This document shows positions 46,013 through 54,986 of a DNA stretch of 64,000 bases, one piece after another. The notes under the pieces are model-generated. The model did not search any database. It was not told where the DNA came from and was given only the letters and a program-made list of their open reading frames with translations. The DNA lies in assembly GCF_021432085.1 (NCBI RefSeq), contig NZ_CP090366.1, positions 434,001 through 498,000 on the forward strand, in the 5' to 3' direction. Made by a program: the position numbers and the translations under genes. Each line of letters opens with the position of its first letter. The stretch's first letter is position 1. Source of the stretch: Stutzerimonas kunmingensis (GTDB lineage Bacteria > Pseudomonadota > Gammaproteobacteria > Pseudomonadales > Pseudomonadaceae).

Positions 46013-47442
46013 CGGATCTCACCCGTGGCGGCCGCTCGCCAACATTACCTCTGACACTCCTGCTGCCGGCCGGCGAACTGCGCATGCTGCAGTGGCTGCG
46101 TGTACTGCCGGGGCAGCGATATGTAGGTCGGGCCGAATGGCAGGGGCGTACTGTGCTGGCCAAGCTGCTGGTCGGCGCTAAGGCCGAGCGCCATTTTCAG
46201 CGCGAGCGCCAAGGTGCTCGCTTATTGGCCGAGCAGGGCATGATCACTCCGGCGTTGCTCGCTGAGGGCTTCGAGGCCGGGCAGGGTGGCTGGCTGCTCT
46301 TCGACTTCCTGGTCGGCGCCGAAAGTCTGGAGCAGGCCTGGCGGGCAGTGGAGCACGAACCGCCGTTGTCCGATCTCCAGCAGATGGTGCTGGGGGAAGC
46401 ACTGGGCGCCATCGCGCAACTACACGCGCGCGGCCTGTGGCAGGATGATCTCCACCTAGACAATCTGCTGCGACATGATGGCCATCTCTTCATCATCGAT
46501 GGCGGCGGCATTCAGGCGCAGACTCCGGGCCAGCCGCTGGCACGCGATAAGGTACTGGCTAACCTCGGCGTGTTCTTCGCGCAGCTGCCGGCTGGTCTGG
46601 AGCCGTACATCGAAGAACTGCTGGTGCACTACATCTTGGTCAACGGCGAGCATGCCCTGCCGTTGGAGGCTCTGCTGCGGGAGATCGCAGGCGTACGTCG
46701 CTGGCGACTGCGCGACTATCTCGGCAAGCTTGGCCGCGACTGCTCGCTGTTCAGCGCAAGGCGCAGCCTGAGTGAGCTACGCATCGTTCGTCGCAGCGAG
46801 GCGACTGTACTGGAGAGTCTGCTGGACGCGCCGGATATGGCGCTCGAGTCGGGACGTGCAATGAAGCGGGGCGGCAGTGCCAGCGTGGCGCTGATCGAGA
46901 CAGCCGGCCGGCCGCTGGTCATCAAGCGCTACAACATAAAGGGCCTGGGCCACTGGCTGCGTCGCTGCTGGCGGCCCAGTCGTGCCTGGCACAGCTGGGT
47001 CGAGGGAAATCGCCTGGATTTTCTTGGCATCGCCACGCCACGACCGCTGGCCATGCTGGAGCGCCGTTGGCTGGGCCTGCGCCAACGCAGCTATCTGATT
47101 ACCGAATACAGCGGCGGCGAGGATATAATTGCGCGTTTTCAGCCATACCTCGCCGGTTCGCCGCCCGAAATCGAGTTGCTGGCGCTTGATCAGTTGTTCG
47201 CCGCGCTACGTCGCGAGCGCATCAGCCACGGTGATCTTAAGGGCACCAACCTGCTCTGGAATCAGGGGCGCTGGACGCTGATCGATCTGGATGCTGCGCA
47301 GCAGCACCGCAGCGAGGCGGGCTTCAGTCGCGCCTATACGCGTGATCGCGCACGTTTTCTGCGCAACTGGCCGTCAGATTCTGCGCTGCATCGGCTACTG
47401 GCCGAACGAATACCGAAGGACAGCTTGGAGCCCGATGCTTGA
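46003..47442 (+). CDS. Tandem-domain LPS kinase (PA5006-type)
   Basis: The 479-residue protein contains two kinase-like modules. The first has catalytic loop ARGLWQDDLHLDNLLRHDGH then FIIDGGGI (about residues 150-170). The second has RPLVIKRYN (Lys) and ERISHGDLKGTNLLWNQGRW then LIDLDAAQ (about 405-430). It fits the conserved core-locus gene known from PAO1 as PA5006; the exact phosphorylated sugar is unknown. ATG 46003 is preferred because AGGA lies ten bases upstream and this start overlaps the previous stop; a GTG at 45985 is the alternative. Confidence 0.82.
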   Translation: MVLTDLTRGGRSPTLPLTLLLPAGELRMLQWLRVLPGQRYVGRAEWQGRTVLAKLLVGAKAERHFQRERQGARLLAEQGMITPALLAEGFEAGQGGWLLFDFLVGAESLEQAWRAVEHEPPLSDLQQMVLGEALGAIAQLHARGLWQDDLHLDNLLRHDGHLFIIDGGGIQAQTPGQPLARDKVLANLGVFFAQLPAGLEPYIEELLVHYILVNGEHALPLEALLREIAGVRRWRLRDYLGKLGRDCSLFSARRSLSELRIVRRSEATVLESLLDAPDMALESGRAMKRGGSASVALIETAGRPLVIKRYNIKGLGHWLRRCWRPSRAWHSWVEGNRLDFLGIATPRPLAMLERRWLGLRQRSYLITEYSGGEDIIARFQPYLAGSPPEIELLALDQLFAALRRERISHGDLKGTNLLWNQGRWTLIDLDAAQQHRSEAGFSRAYTRDRARFLRNWPSDSALHRLLAERIPKDSLEPDA

Positions 47443-47542
47443 AGCTGGAAGAACACGCTCTGCGGAGCTGAACTAAACATCCGCTGTTGCTTCAAGCCTC
47501 CGGCTTCAGGCGTTCAGCTCGCTTTTCAAGAGGCTTTCATCC

Positions 47543-49297
47543 GTGGCATTGACGATTCTCGGCCTTTCCGGCGCCCTCAGCCATGATCCTTCCGCTGCCC
47601 TCTACATCGACGGCAAGCTCATCGCTGCTGCCGAGGAGGAGCGCTTCGTGCGCGACAAGCACGCGAAGAACCGCATGCCCTACGAGTCCGCCAAGTTCTG
47701 CATGGAGCAGGCCGGCATCAAGCCGAGCGACGTCGACGTGGTGGCGATTCCCTTTGCGCCCATCAGCATTTTCGAGAAAGCCCGCTGGCACTATGCCAAG
47801 CGCTACTGGTACGCCCCGGACCGCGCGCTCGACGCCATTCTCATGGGCAACCGTCGCTATTATCGCTACAAGAAGCGCATCCAGTGGTGCCTGCAGCAGC
47901 TTGGCTTCGATCTGAAAAAGGTCAAGCTGCAGCCGGTCGAGCACCACCTGGCCCACGCCTCCAGTGCCTACCACTGCTCCGGCTTCACCGAGAAGACCGC
48001 GATCATGGGCATCGACGGCAAGGGTGAGTACGCCACGACGTTCTTCGGCTGGGGCGAGAACGGCAGGATCCACAAGATCAAGGAATTCTACGATCCGGAT
48101 TCGCTGGGCGGCCTGTACGGAGCGATCACCGAGTACCTCGGCTTCGAGATGCTCGATGGCGAATTCAAAGTCATGGGCATGGCGCCCTACGGCGACGCGG
48201 CCAAGTACGATTTCTCTCGCCTGGCGAAATTCGAGAACGGCGAGCTGATCATCAATACCGATTACGCCAACGTTATCGGTTTCCGGCGCTACAAGGAAAA
48301 CGGCAAGGGCTACTACTTCTCGCCCAAGCTGATCGACTGGCTCGGTCCCAAGCGCGAAGGCGACATCGCCGACGATCCATACATCCACTACGCCGCCAGT
48401 ATGCAGGCGCTGTTCGAGAAGCTGGCGTTGGAGATGATGGACTACTACTTGGGCGACATCATCCGCGAAACCGGCAAGATCGCTTTCGCCGGCGGCTGCG
48501 CACTGAACGTCAAGCTCAACCAGAAGATCATTGCCCGCGAAGAGGTCAAGGAACTGTTCGTCCAGCCCGCCTCAGGCGACGCTGGTACTGCGGTCGGTGC
48601 TGCTGCCTACATCTCCCATCAGCGCGGCGTGCCGGTGGAAAAGATGGAGCACGTCTATCTCGGTCCGAGCTTCAGCAACGAGGACGTCATCGCGGCCTGC
48701 GCGCGCCACCCTAACAAGCCCGCGTGGCAGAAGATCGACAACGTGCCCGAGCGCATTGCCAAGATCATGGTCGACGGCAATCCGGTCGCCTGGTTTCAGG
48801 GCCGCATGGAATTTGGCCCGCGCGCCCTCGGCGGTCGCTCCATAATCGGCTGTCCCAGCGTGCCGGGCGTGGCCGACCGGATCAACGAGCAAATCAAGTT
48901 TCGCGAACGCTGGCGGCCGTTCTGCCCGTCGATGCTCGACACAGTCGCGCCGCAGATGCTCAAGGTCGACCACCCGAGCCCGTTCATGACCTTTACCTTC
49001 GAAGTCAACGAAGGCTGGAAAGAGCGCGTCGGCGAAGTCGTCCACGAGGACGGCACCTCTCGCGCCCAAGTGCTCAAGCGCGAATACAATCCGCGCTGGT
49101 ACGACCTGATGCTCGAGCTGGAAAAGCTCACCGGCAACGGCGTGTCTTTGAATACATCTCTCAATCGCCGCGGCGAACCGATGATCTGCTCGCCGACCGA
49201 TGCGCTGAATATGTTCTTTGGGTCGGATCTGCAGTATCTGATCATGGAGGATGTGTTGGTGGTGAAGGATGGGATGAGCCGGCATGAGCCCAGCTGA
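47543..49297 (+). CDS. wapO: LPS core carbamoyltransferase WapO
   Basis: This 584-residue NodU/CmcH-family O-carbamoyltransferase has the Kae1-like N-terminal domain (GLSGALSHDPSAALYIDGKL, EHHLAHASSAYHCSGF, FAGGCALNVKLNQKI) and the YrdC-like C-terminal part (GRMEFGPRALGGRSIIGCPS, NTSLNRRGEPMICSPTDAL). In P. aeruginosa WapO carbamoylates heptose II of the inner core using carbamoyl phosphate. It starts at GTG with AGAGG nine bases upstream; a 100-base spacer separates it from the kinase genes. It ends overlapping the next gene by 14 bases. Confidence 0.93.
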   Translation: MALTILGLSGALSHDPSAALYIDGKLIAAAEEERFVRDKHAKNRMPYESAKFCMEQAGIKPSDVDVVAIPFAPISIFEKARWHYAKRYWYAPDRALDAILMGNRRYYRYKKRIQWCLQQLGFDLKKVKLQPVEHHLAHASSAYHCSGFTEKTAIMGIDGKGEYATTFFGWGENGRIHKIKEFYDPDSLGGLYGAITEYLGFEMLDGEFKVMGMAPYGDAAKYDFSRLAKFENGELIINTDYANVIGFRRYKENGKGYYFSPKLIDWLGPKREGDIADDPYIHYAASMQALFEKLALEMMDYYLGDIIRETGKIAFAGGCALNVKLNQKIIAREEVKELFVQPASGDAGTAVGAAAYISHQRGVPVEKMEHVYLGPSFSNEDVIAACARHPNKPAWQKIDNVPERIAKIMVDGNPVAWFQGRMEFGPRALGGRSIIGCPSVPGVADRINEQIKFRERWRPFCPSMLDTVAPQMLKVDHPSPFMTFTFEVNEGWKERVGEVVHEDGTSRAQVLKREYNPRWYDLMLELEKLTGNGVSLNTSLNRRGEPMICSPTDALNMFFGSDLQYLIMEDVLVVKDGMSRHEPS

Positions 49298-50435
49298 GCG
49301 GTGGGTGCTGCAGCTCTGTCATGGCTATGACGGCCCTTTTCTCGATTGCGCACGACAGTACGCGGTGCTTTTTGCCGGCACGCAATACAAGGTCTGCACG
49401 GTTTATTTGACGGGGGCGCCGAGTGAAGAGGTAGTGCAAGGCTCGGCTTCCGATGACGTCGTGTTTCTTGGCTATGATAGCCGGCATGTGCGGGGCCTCA
49501 AGCTCGGTGCCATACGCAAATTGCGTAAGATAGTTGCGGGTCGCAATTTCCGATTGTGCATCGCCCATCGCTTCAAGCCCATCTACATCGCGCTGCTAGC
49601 GACCAGACTGCCGGTGATCGGCGTGCACCACGCCTTCGGCGTTTATAACCGGCCCATGCGGCGCTGGTTCGTCAATCATTTTCGTGCGCGCTTGTTGCTA
49701 CTCGGCGTTTCCAATGCGGTGCGTGACGAGATGCGTGCCGACCTCCCCGGCTGGGAAAGCACGCGCGTTGAAACTCTTTACAATCGCATCGACGTCGCCG
49801 CCGTGCAGACCGAGCAGATTTCTCGCCTCGGCGCCCGCACAGCGCTGCAACTGCCGCTGGATGCCTGGGTGGTTGGCAATGCCGGTCGCTTGCACCCAGA
49901 TAAGGATCAGGCCACCTTGATCCGAGGATTCGCTCAGGCACTGCCACGACTGCCCGTCGGTAGCCTGCTTGCGATAATGGGTAGCGGTCAGCTGGAAGCG
50001 CCGCTTCGCCAACTGGCCGAGAGTCTGGGGATCGCCGATCAGGTGCGGTTTCTCGGGCATGTGCGGCACGGCAGGCGCTACTTCAAAGCGTTTGATCTCT
50101 TTGTATTGACCTCAGACCACGAGCCATTCGGCATGGTGTTGCTAGAAGCCATCGCGGCGAAGGTGCCGGTGGTCTGCACCGATTGCGGTGGTGGGCGTGA
50201 AGTGGTCGAGGGCGTCGGAAAGCTGTTTCCGTTGGGAGACAGCGCTGCTTTAGCCACCGAGTTGGTGAAAGCTGCACAACTGGATCCCGGTTCGGCTCAA
50301 TCGGCAGCCTCGACCCTTGAGCATCTCACCGAACGTTTTTCCGATGCGCGTGCGCAGCGTGATTTCAATACAATTCTGTCGAAAGCGTTTTTCACGGATG
50401 ATTCAGTGCGGCATGTTCATTTTTACGTTGAATAA
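49284..50435 (+). CDS. wapH: LPS core glycosyltransferase (WapH-like, GT4)
   Basis: This 383-residue GT-B glycosyltransferase shows the N-terminal acceptor domain ending near GVHHAFGVYNRPMRRWFVN. The C-terminal donor domain follows: VVGNAGRLHPDKDQATLIRG, FDLFVLTSDHEPFGMVLLEA and GGGREVVEGVGKLFPLGDS, with the E-x7-E pattern of GT4. Position after wapO matches wapH of P. aeruginosa, an outer-core transferase; identity of the sugar is not visible. It begins within the wapO end. Confidence 0.8.
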   Translation: MSPAERWVLQLCHGYDGPFLDCARQYAVLFAGTQYKVCTVYLTGAPSEEVVQGSASDDVVFLGYDSRHVRGLKLGAIRKLRKIVAGRNFRLCIAHRFKPIYIALLATRLPVIGVHHAFGVYNRPMRRWFVNHFRARLLLLGVSNAVRDEMRADLPGWESTRVETLYNRIDVAAVQTEQISRLGARTALQLPLDAWVVGNAGRLHPDKDQATLIRGFAQALPRLPVGSLLAIMGSGQLEAPLRQLAESLGIADQVRFLGHVRHGRRYFKAFDLFVLTSDHEPFGMVLLEAIAAKVPVVCTDCGGGREVVEGVGKLFPLGDSAALATELVKAAQLDPGSAQSAASTLEHLTERFSDARAQRDFNTILSKAFFTDDSVRHVHFYVE

Positions 50436-50438
50436 TTC

Positions 50439-51260
50439 ATGAGAATAGCAGTCGCATTTTTTGGTATTCCTCGCAACAGTTCTATCTGCTTCCCGTCTAT
50501 TGAGCAGAACATCTATCAGCGCCTGCCCGGTAATGCACAGGTGCGGTCGTACTATCACCTTTACGAGCCCCAGTCGGTCAATAATCCGAGGTCTGGAGAG
50601 AATGGCTTCATCGGTGAGTCCAATTATCTGCCTTTTGCTCGTATGGAAGGGCGTCTTGAGGCGGCTGGCGCCTGTCTGAAATGCTGGGATTTCGACGAGA
50701 TCAAGAAGCACGGCGATGTATGGCGGGACGACTTCAAGTCCGTTTCCAATCTGATACATCAATTGAACTCTCTGCATGCGGTAACTGCGCTGGTCGATGG
50801 ATTTGAGTCTGACGTCGTGCTTTTCGTACGTCCCGACCTGCTCTATCACGACACCTTGCCCAGGTTCGTGCTTAACGCCTGTGCAGCGGATAGCCGCGCG
50901 GTCTTCATCCCTCATTGGCAATGGTGGAATGGTCTGAATGATCGTTTTGCTGTTTGTGGTCGGGACGTATATGGCGCTTACGGTCGTCGTGCAGAACTTA
51001 TGATCCCTTTCTGTCTGCAGGAGCAGCGAGGTCTGCATGCTGAGCGGTTGCTGCGCTTCTCCCTGGCGGAGTCCGGCGCTTTGGTACGCACACTTGATGT
51101 GCGGGCATCCCGGGTTAGATTGAATGGGGAGTTGGTCGAAGAATCTTTCTCATCCAAACATTCCATGGGGCGTCGGGAAAATCGTTTCATGCTGCCGATG
51201 GCGCGCCTGCGCTCGCAGTTCGACAAACTACGGTATCGGCAGGGCGGTATGCTTGGCTGA
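50439..51260 (+). CDS. Putative core/O-chain glycosyltransferase, unknown family
   Basis: The 273-residue soluble protein begins MRIAVAFFGIPRNSSICFP. It has a DVVLFVRPDLLYHDTLPRF segment resembling the RPDL motif seen in several GT-A-like LPS transferases, and VFIPHWQWWNGLNDRFAVCG, which fits a substrate loop. I do not recognise a precise family. It begins three bases after the wapH stop. Base composition is visibly more AT-rich than flanking core genes, pointing to a strain-variable segment. Function as a glycosyltransferase is inference from motif and context. Confidence 0.6.
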   Translation: MRIAVAFFGIPRNSSICFPSIEQNIYQRLPGNAQVRSYYHLYEPQSVNNPRSGENGFIGESNYLPFARMEGRLEAAGACLKCWDFDEIKKHGDVWRDDFKSVSNLIHQLNSLHAVTALVDGFESDVVLFVRPDLLYHDTLPRFVLNACAADSRAVFIPHWQWWNGLNDRFAVCGRDVYGAYGRRAELMIPFCLQEQRGLHAERLLRFSLAESGALVRTLDVRASRVRLNGELVEESFSSKHSMGRRENRFMLPMARLRSQFDKLRYRQGGMLG

Positions 51261-51278
51261 TTTAGGGAATATCGTCCA

Positions 51279-52241
51279 ATGTTGAAAGTTCTGCTACTTG
51301 TGCAAAAAGAGCAGCGCGTCATGCTTGACCGCTTGTATGAAAGTATTGCGTATAATTGCGAGTGTGATACGCGGTGGCTGAGTCGTGACGAGCAGGCCAA
51401 TTTGAAGCGCCACTTCTCCGAGAGCGTAAACCCGCAGCAGTATGACCGCATTGTATTGTTCTTACGCTTCAAGCAGGAGATTCGGCAGGTTGGGTTTATT
51501 CGCAGCGTGCCAAATCTGGTGATACTTGAGCACGACGCTTATCAAAACTATATCGCCTGCAAGTACACGGGAAAGTTCAGCGCACATTATCGGCGTTTGC
51601 CGTGGGTGCGTGTGATCAGCTCCGGTTACATGGTCAGCGAGCGGCTTCGCCAGGAAGGCTTCGATACAGTCTTCGTGCCCAAGGGGTACGACCAGGCATT
51701 GCTGCGCGATCTGGGGCGGGAGCGAGATATCGAACTGGCCTTCGTTGGCAGCACCAAAAGCGGCGCCTATAGCGAGCGCAAGGCGTTGCTCGATGAGCTG
51801 GCAAAAGTTGAGGATCTGGTCGTTACGCGCACCAATTCTGGTGAAGACTATTGCAATACCCTCAATCGCATTCGCTTCTTCGTCAGTGCCGACGTCGGCA
51901 TGGGCGAATACATGATCAAGAACTTCGAGGCTATGGCCTGTGGTTGTGTATTGCTGGCGTGGGATCAGGGCGAAGCGGAAAACAAGGCGCTGGGTTTCGT
52001 CGATATGGAGAACCTGGTGCTTTACCGCAGTGTCGATGAGCTGCGAAGCAAGCTGGCGATGTTGCGTTCGGATCCCGACCTGGCGGCGCGCATCGCTTCT
52101 GCGGGTCGGGCCTTGGCGGAGCGGGAGTACAGCTTCTCGCGTGTCGGGCAGCGTATCGTCCTGGCGTTGGATAAGCCGTTACGGGACCGCCCGCCGATGG
52201 GCCTGTGGGATCGGCTGCGTCTGTACTGGAGGCTGAAGTGA
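51279..52241 (+). CDS. CgeB-like glycosyltransferase
   Basis: The 320-residue GT-B-like protein resembles the CgeB / glycosyltransferase group 1 family. It has FVGSTKSGAYSERKALLDEL in the linker and a C-terminal donor region NTLNRIRFFVSADVGMGEYM then IKNFEAMACGCVLLAWDQGE. The final part has NLVLYRSVDELRSKLAMLRS, the usual trailing segment after the donor site. It is probably cytoplasmic and adds an outer-core residue. Its stop overlaps the next start (GTGA). Confidence 0.7.
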   Translation: MLKVLLLVQKEQRVMLDRLYESIAYNCECDTRWLSRDEQANLKRHFSESVNPQQYDRIVLFLRFKQEIRQVGFIRSVPNLVILEHDAYQNYIACKYTGKFSAHYRRLPWVRVISSGYMVSERLRQEGFDTVFVPKGYDQALLRDLGRERDIELAFVGSTKSGAYSERKALLDELAKVEDLVVTRTNSGEDYCNTLNRIRFFVSADVGMGEYMIKNFEAMACGCVLLAWDQGEAENKALGFVDMENLVLYRSVDELRSKLAMLRSDPDLAARIASAGRALAEREYSFSRVGQRIVLALDKPLRDRPPMGLWDRLRLYWRLK

Positions 52242-53158
52242 ATCAATCACGTATTCGCTTGCTGATTCCCTATTTCGGCCGATGGCCGTTCTGGATGCCG
52301 TTTTTCCTGCAGACCTGCAAGCGGAACGCCGATATAGACTGGCTCTTTTTCAGCGATTGCGGAACGCCAGACGACCTTCCGGATAACGTACGGATCGTAC
52401 CGATTTCGTTTGCTGACTACTGTCAATTGGTCAGCGAGCGTCTGGGCATATGCTTCAAGCCGACCAATCCTTACAAGCTCTGCGATATCAAGCCTGCGCT
52501 AGGGCATATCCACGCCGAGTATCTGGATGGCTTCGACTTCTGGGGGTTCAGCGATATCGATCTCATATACGGCGACCTGCGCGGCTATTTTTCCGAGGAT
52601 CGGCTCGCCCGATACGATCTGCTGTCCACCCACGCGCGTCGCGTTTCAGGACATCTGTGTTTGCTGCGTAATAACGAGCGTATGCGCCAGGCGTTCATGT
52701 GCGTTCCTGGCTGGCAGGCTTGTTTCGAAGACCCCAGGCACCATGCGTTCGACGAAGCGGCATTCAGCCGATTGTTCATTCGACGAAAAAACTGGCCCGA
52801 GGCGCTTCGGCGGGTGGCTGATCACTTCAATCCGTGGCGTCGATGCAGCGAGTTCAACGAGGCGTTCAGTACTCCGCACGCTCGGGTTCCATGGCTTAGC
52901 GGTAGCTTCGATTTTCCCGATTGCTGGGTCTGGAACGATGGGCGGCTGACCAACAACCGCGATGGCGCTCGAGACTTCCCCTATTTCCATTTTATAACCT
53001 GGAAGAACGCCAAATGGTCAGGCTGTACCCTCGAGTCACTGGTGCAGCCTGAAAATCTTGCCGCTCAGCAATCGTGGTGCGTTACAGAACAAGGGTTTCG
53101 GGCTTTAGACGGGCTGGCTGTTATCGGACGGAGAACGAGTACCGATGGCTCGCTTTAA
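52238..53158 (+). CDS. GT-A-type glycosyltransferase (DUF6625-like)
   Basis: The 306-residue protein has IRLLIPYFGRWPFWMPFFLQ at the N-terminus and a metal-binding DxD in WGFSDIDLIYGDLRGYF (about residue 108), which fits the DUF6625 glycosyltransferase group found in polysaccharide loci. HLCLLRNNERMRQAF and HAFDEAAFSRLF are further features. The GTG start at 52238 overlaps the previous stop and follows GGAGG by six bases. Sugar and acceptor are unknown. Confidence 0.7.
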   Translation: MNQSRIRLLIPYFGRWPFWMPFFLQTCKRNADIDWLFFSDCGTPDDLPDNVRIVPISFADYCQLVSERLGICFKPTNPYKLCDIKPALGHIHAEYLDGFDFWGFSDIDLIYGDLRGYFSEDRLARYDLLSTHARRVSGHLCLLRNNERMRQAFMCVPGWQACFEDPRHHAFDEAAFSRLFIRRKNWPEALRRVADHFNPWRRCSEFNEAFSTPHARVPWLSGSFDFPDCWVWNDGRLTNNRDGARDFPYFHFITWKNAKWSGCTLESLVQPENLAAQQSWCVTEQGFRALDGLAVIGRRTSTDGSL

Positions 53159-53188
53159 CCCCAGAGTGCTCATGCTGGAGCATTCGGC

Positions 53189-54340
53189 TTGAGTATCCTT
53201 AGTATTTTGTGGTCTTCCGGCAAGGCGCATACCTCCATTCATCGAGTGCATGAGGAGATTCTTTCCCTAGTGGCTGATGAAAGAGAAGAAATGCACACTT
53301 GGATGCTGATGGGGCGCGAGGCTGCGCGGAACTCTGATTGCGGGCAAATGCTGCATTGGCGGCTGAGCTCGAGGGCGCTCAAAGGTCGGGGCATCTGGAA
53401 ACTATCGCAGTGGTGGTTGCAGCGGCACCTTGCCCGCGAGATCGAGCGACTCAATCCGAAAGTGTTGTTGCTCGATGGCATTGGCGTGGCTCGGTTGATC
53501 ATTCCGGTGGTGGCGAGATTGCACCTTAAGTCCCGGGTCATCGTCGTGTTCCACGGGCAAAGCCGCATGCGTCGGAGCGATCCGAAGTTGTTCGACGCGA
53601 TTGCTGCGCATCGTCTGAGGCTGGTCGCGGTGTCCGAGGCGCTCGCCGAATCTCTGGGCGCGAAGCTGGGTAGAGCGGTGTTCGCTGCACGAACAGCGAT
53701 AAACCCGCATTCGTTCAAGCAGGAACTGATTTCTCGCGACGAAGCCAGGGGCAGACTGGGCCTTGATAGCGCAAGCATTGTCCTGGGCACGGTTGGGCGG
53801 CTGGTCGAGGAAAAGGGCTTTCTGCCCATGCTCGATGTGCTGAGTGAGTTGTCACGCGTGCGGACAAACATCCACCTGGTGCTCGTGGGCGAAGGGAGGC
53901 AACGACCGGAACTGGAGTCACGTATCCGACGCCTGAGCCTAGGCCGAATGGTTACGCTGGCGGGATATCGACAGGACGCTGCGCAGCTATATAAAGCGTT
54001 CGATGTGATGTTGATTCCGTCCCGCAGTGAAGGGTTGGGTTTGGTTTTGCAAGAAGCGGTGATGGCGGATGTGCCGGTCGTTGCCAGCGATCTGCCAGTC
54101 TTCGTCGAGCAGTTGGGGGTCAAGGGCATTTACGTCTCGCCGAACGATGTGTCCGGCTGGGTCACCGCCATTGAGCATGTGCTCGATTCGGATCGGCGAT
54201 CGCTCGCCGTCGAGCAGGGGAATCACCTAGCATCGGAGCAGGCCTGGAAACGGTTCCGCAAGAGTTACGTTGAGCTGCTGGCCGATGACTCGGGAACGGT
54301 CAGCGCATCGCAGAACTGCGAAAACGGAAAGGCGTTCTGA
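53189..54340 (+). CDS. Glycosyltransferase family 4 protein
   Basis: The 383-residue GT-B enzyme has a C-terminal donor domain with LGTVGRLVEEKGFLPMLDVL, VLVGEGRQRPELESRIRRL and FDVMLIPSRSEGLGLVLQEA then DVPVVASDLP, classic GT4. It probably adds an outer-core sugar. The TTG start at 53189 has GGAG eight bases upstream; a second possibility is a downstream in-frame Met. The 3' end overlaps the convergent kinase gene by 76 bases. It is the last gene of the + strand core run before waaL. Confidence 0.75.
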   Translation: MSILSILWSSGKAHTSIHRVHEEILSLVADEREEMHTWMLMGREAARNSDCGQMLHWRLSSRALKGRGIWKLSQWWLQRHLAREIERLNPKVLLLDGIGVARLIIPVVARLHLKSRVIVVFHGQSRMRRSDPKLFDAIAAHRLRLVAVSEALAESLGAKLGRAVFAARTAINPHSFKQELISRDEARGRLGLDSASIVLGTVGRLVEEKGFLPMLDVLSELSRVRTNIHLVLVGEGRQRPELESRIRRLSLGRMVTLAGYRQDAAQLYKAFDVMLIPSRSEGLGLVLQEAVMADVPVVASDLPVFVEQLGVKGIYVSPNDVSGWVTAIEHVLDSDRRSLAVEQGNHLASEQAWKRFRKSYVELLADDSGTVSASQNCENGKAF

Positions 54341-54894
54341 AATTTTTCACGTTCGAGATATCGTTTGAAGTGCGCCAGATTACGTCGAATCATATGGTTC
54401 GGTAGAGATCGGCCCAGGAAACGCATATCGGCGATATCGATCAGCCCCAGCGAACCTTGCGGAGTAAGGACAATATTTCCCAAGTGCAGCGAGCGGAAAT
54501 AAATACCCTTGCGATGCAGCTCGCGTACGAATCCAATCAGCTTGGGCAGGATTGTTGACCAACTGAAGCCAGGCTGCGTTGCAAGTTGACTTAGCGAGCT
54601 GCCCAGCAGCGGGGCATAAAGCACCGCGTCCGCCGATTTATCCGACAGTTCGTATATTGCCCGCACCTTTAGCGTAGCGATATCCAGGGCTTGGAGGCGT
54701 TCGGCGTTCTTGACGAATCGACGCGAATAAGGCCGCAGCAATGCCGAGGAAAGCCAGCGCTTTCGACGAAAGAATTTTAGAAATAGACCGCTCTCAAGCT
54801 GCAGGACCTTGGGACCCAGACCATCCGCTTCGAGAATTGCCGCATTATGGGTGAGTTGTTGCAAGTCTCGCTGGCATAATTGGCTTACATGCAT
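54265..54894 (-). CDS. Small WaaP/Ttg8-like lipopolysaccharide kinase
   Basis: The 209-residue kinase-fold protein reads EADGLGPKVLQLESGLFLKF then FRRKRWLSSALLRPYSRRF, with a catalytic loop of unusual form, GIYFRSLHLGNIVLTPQGSL, and metal motif LIDIADMRFLG. The canonical HRD Asp is replaced by Ser (RSLHLGN). As far as I recall this variant is usual in the family, so it is not necessarily a defect. It is encoded opposite to all other core genes, diverges from waaL (92-base gap) and overlaps the GT4 gene end. It corresponds to the kinase near waaL/msbA in PAO1. Confidence 0.75.
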   Translation of the reverse strand: MHVSQLCQRDLQQLTHNAAILEADGLGPKVLQLESGLFLKFFRRKRWLSSALLRPYSRRFVKNAERLQALDIATLKVRAIYELSDKSADAVLYAPLLGSSLSQLATQPGFSWSTILPKLIGFVRELHRKGIYFRSLHLGNIVLTPQGSLGLIDIADMRFLGRSLPNHMIRRNLAHFKRYLEREKFQNAFPFSQFCDALTVPESSASSST

Positions 54895-54986
54895 GGTTGG
54901 CCTTAAGCAGTGTGCGAACGTCGGGACAAGGCGCGCATTCTAACATCGCTGGTGCTGGCGCATTCGCCGTTTTCCGAAGGGGTAGT

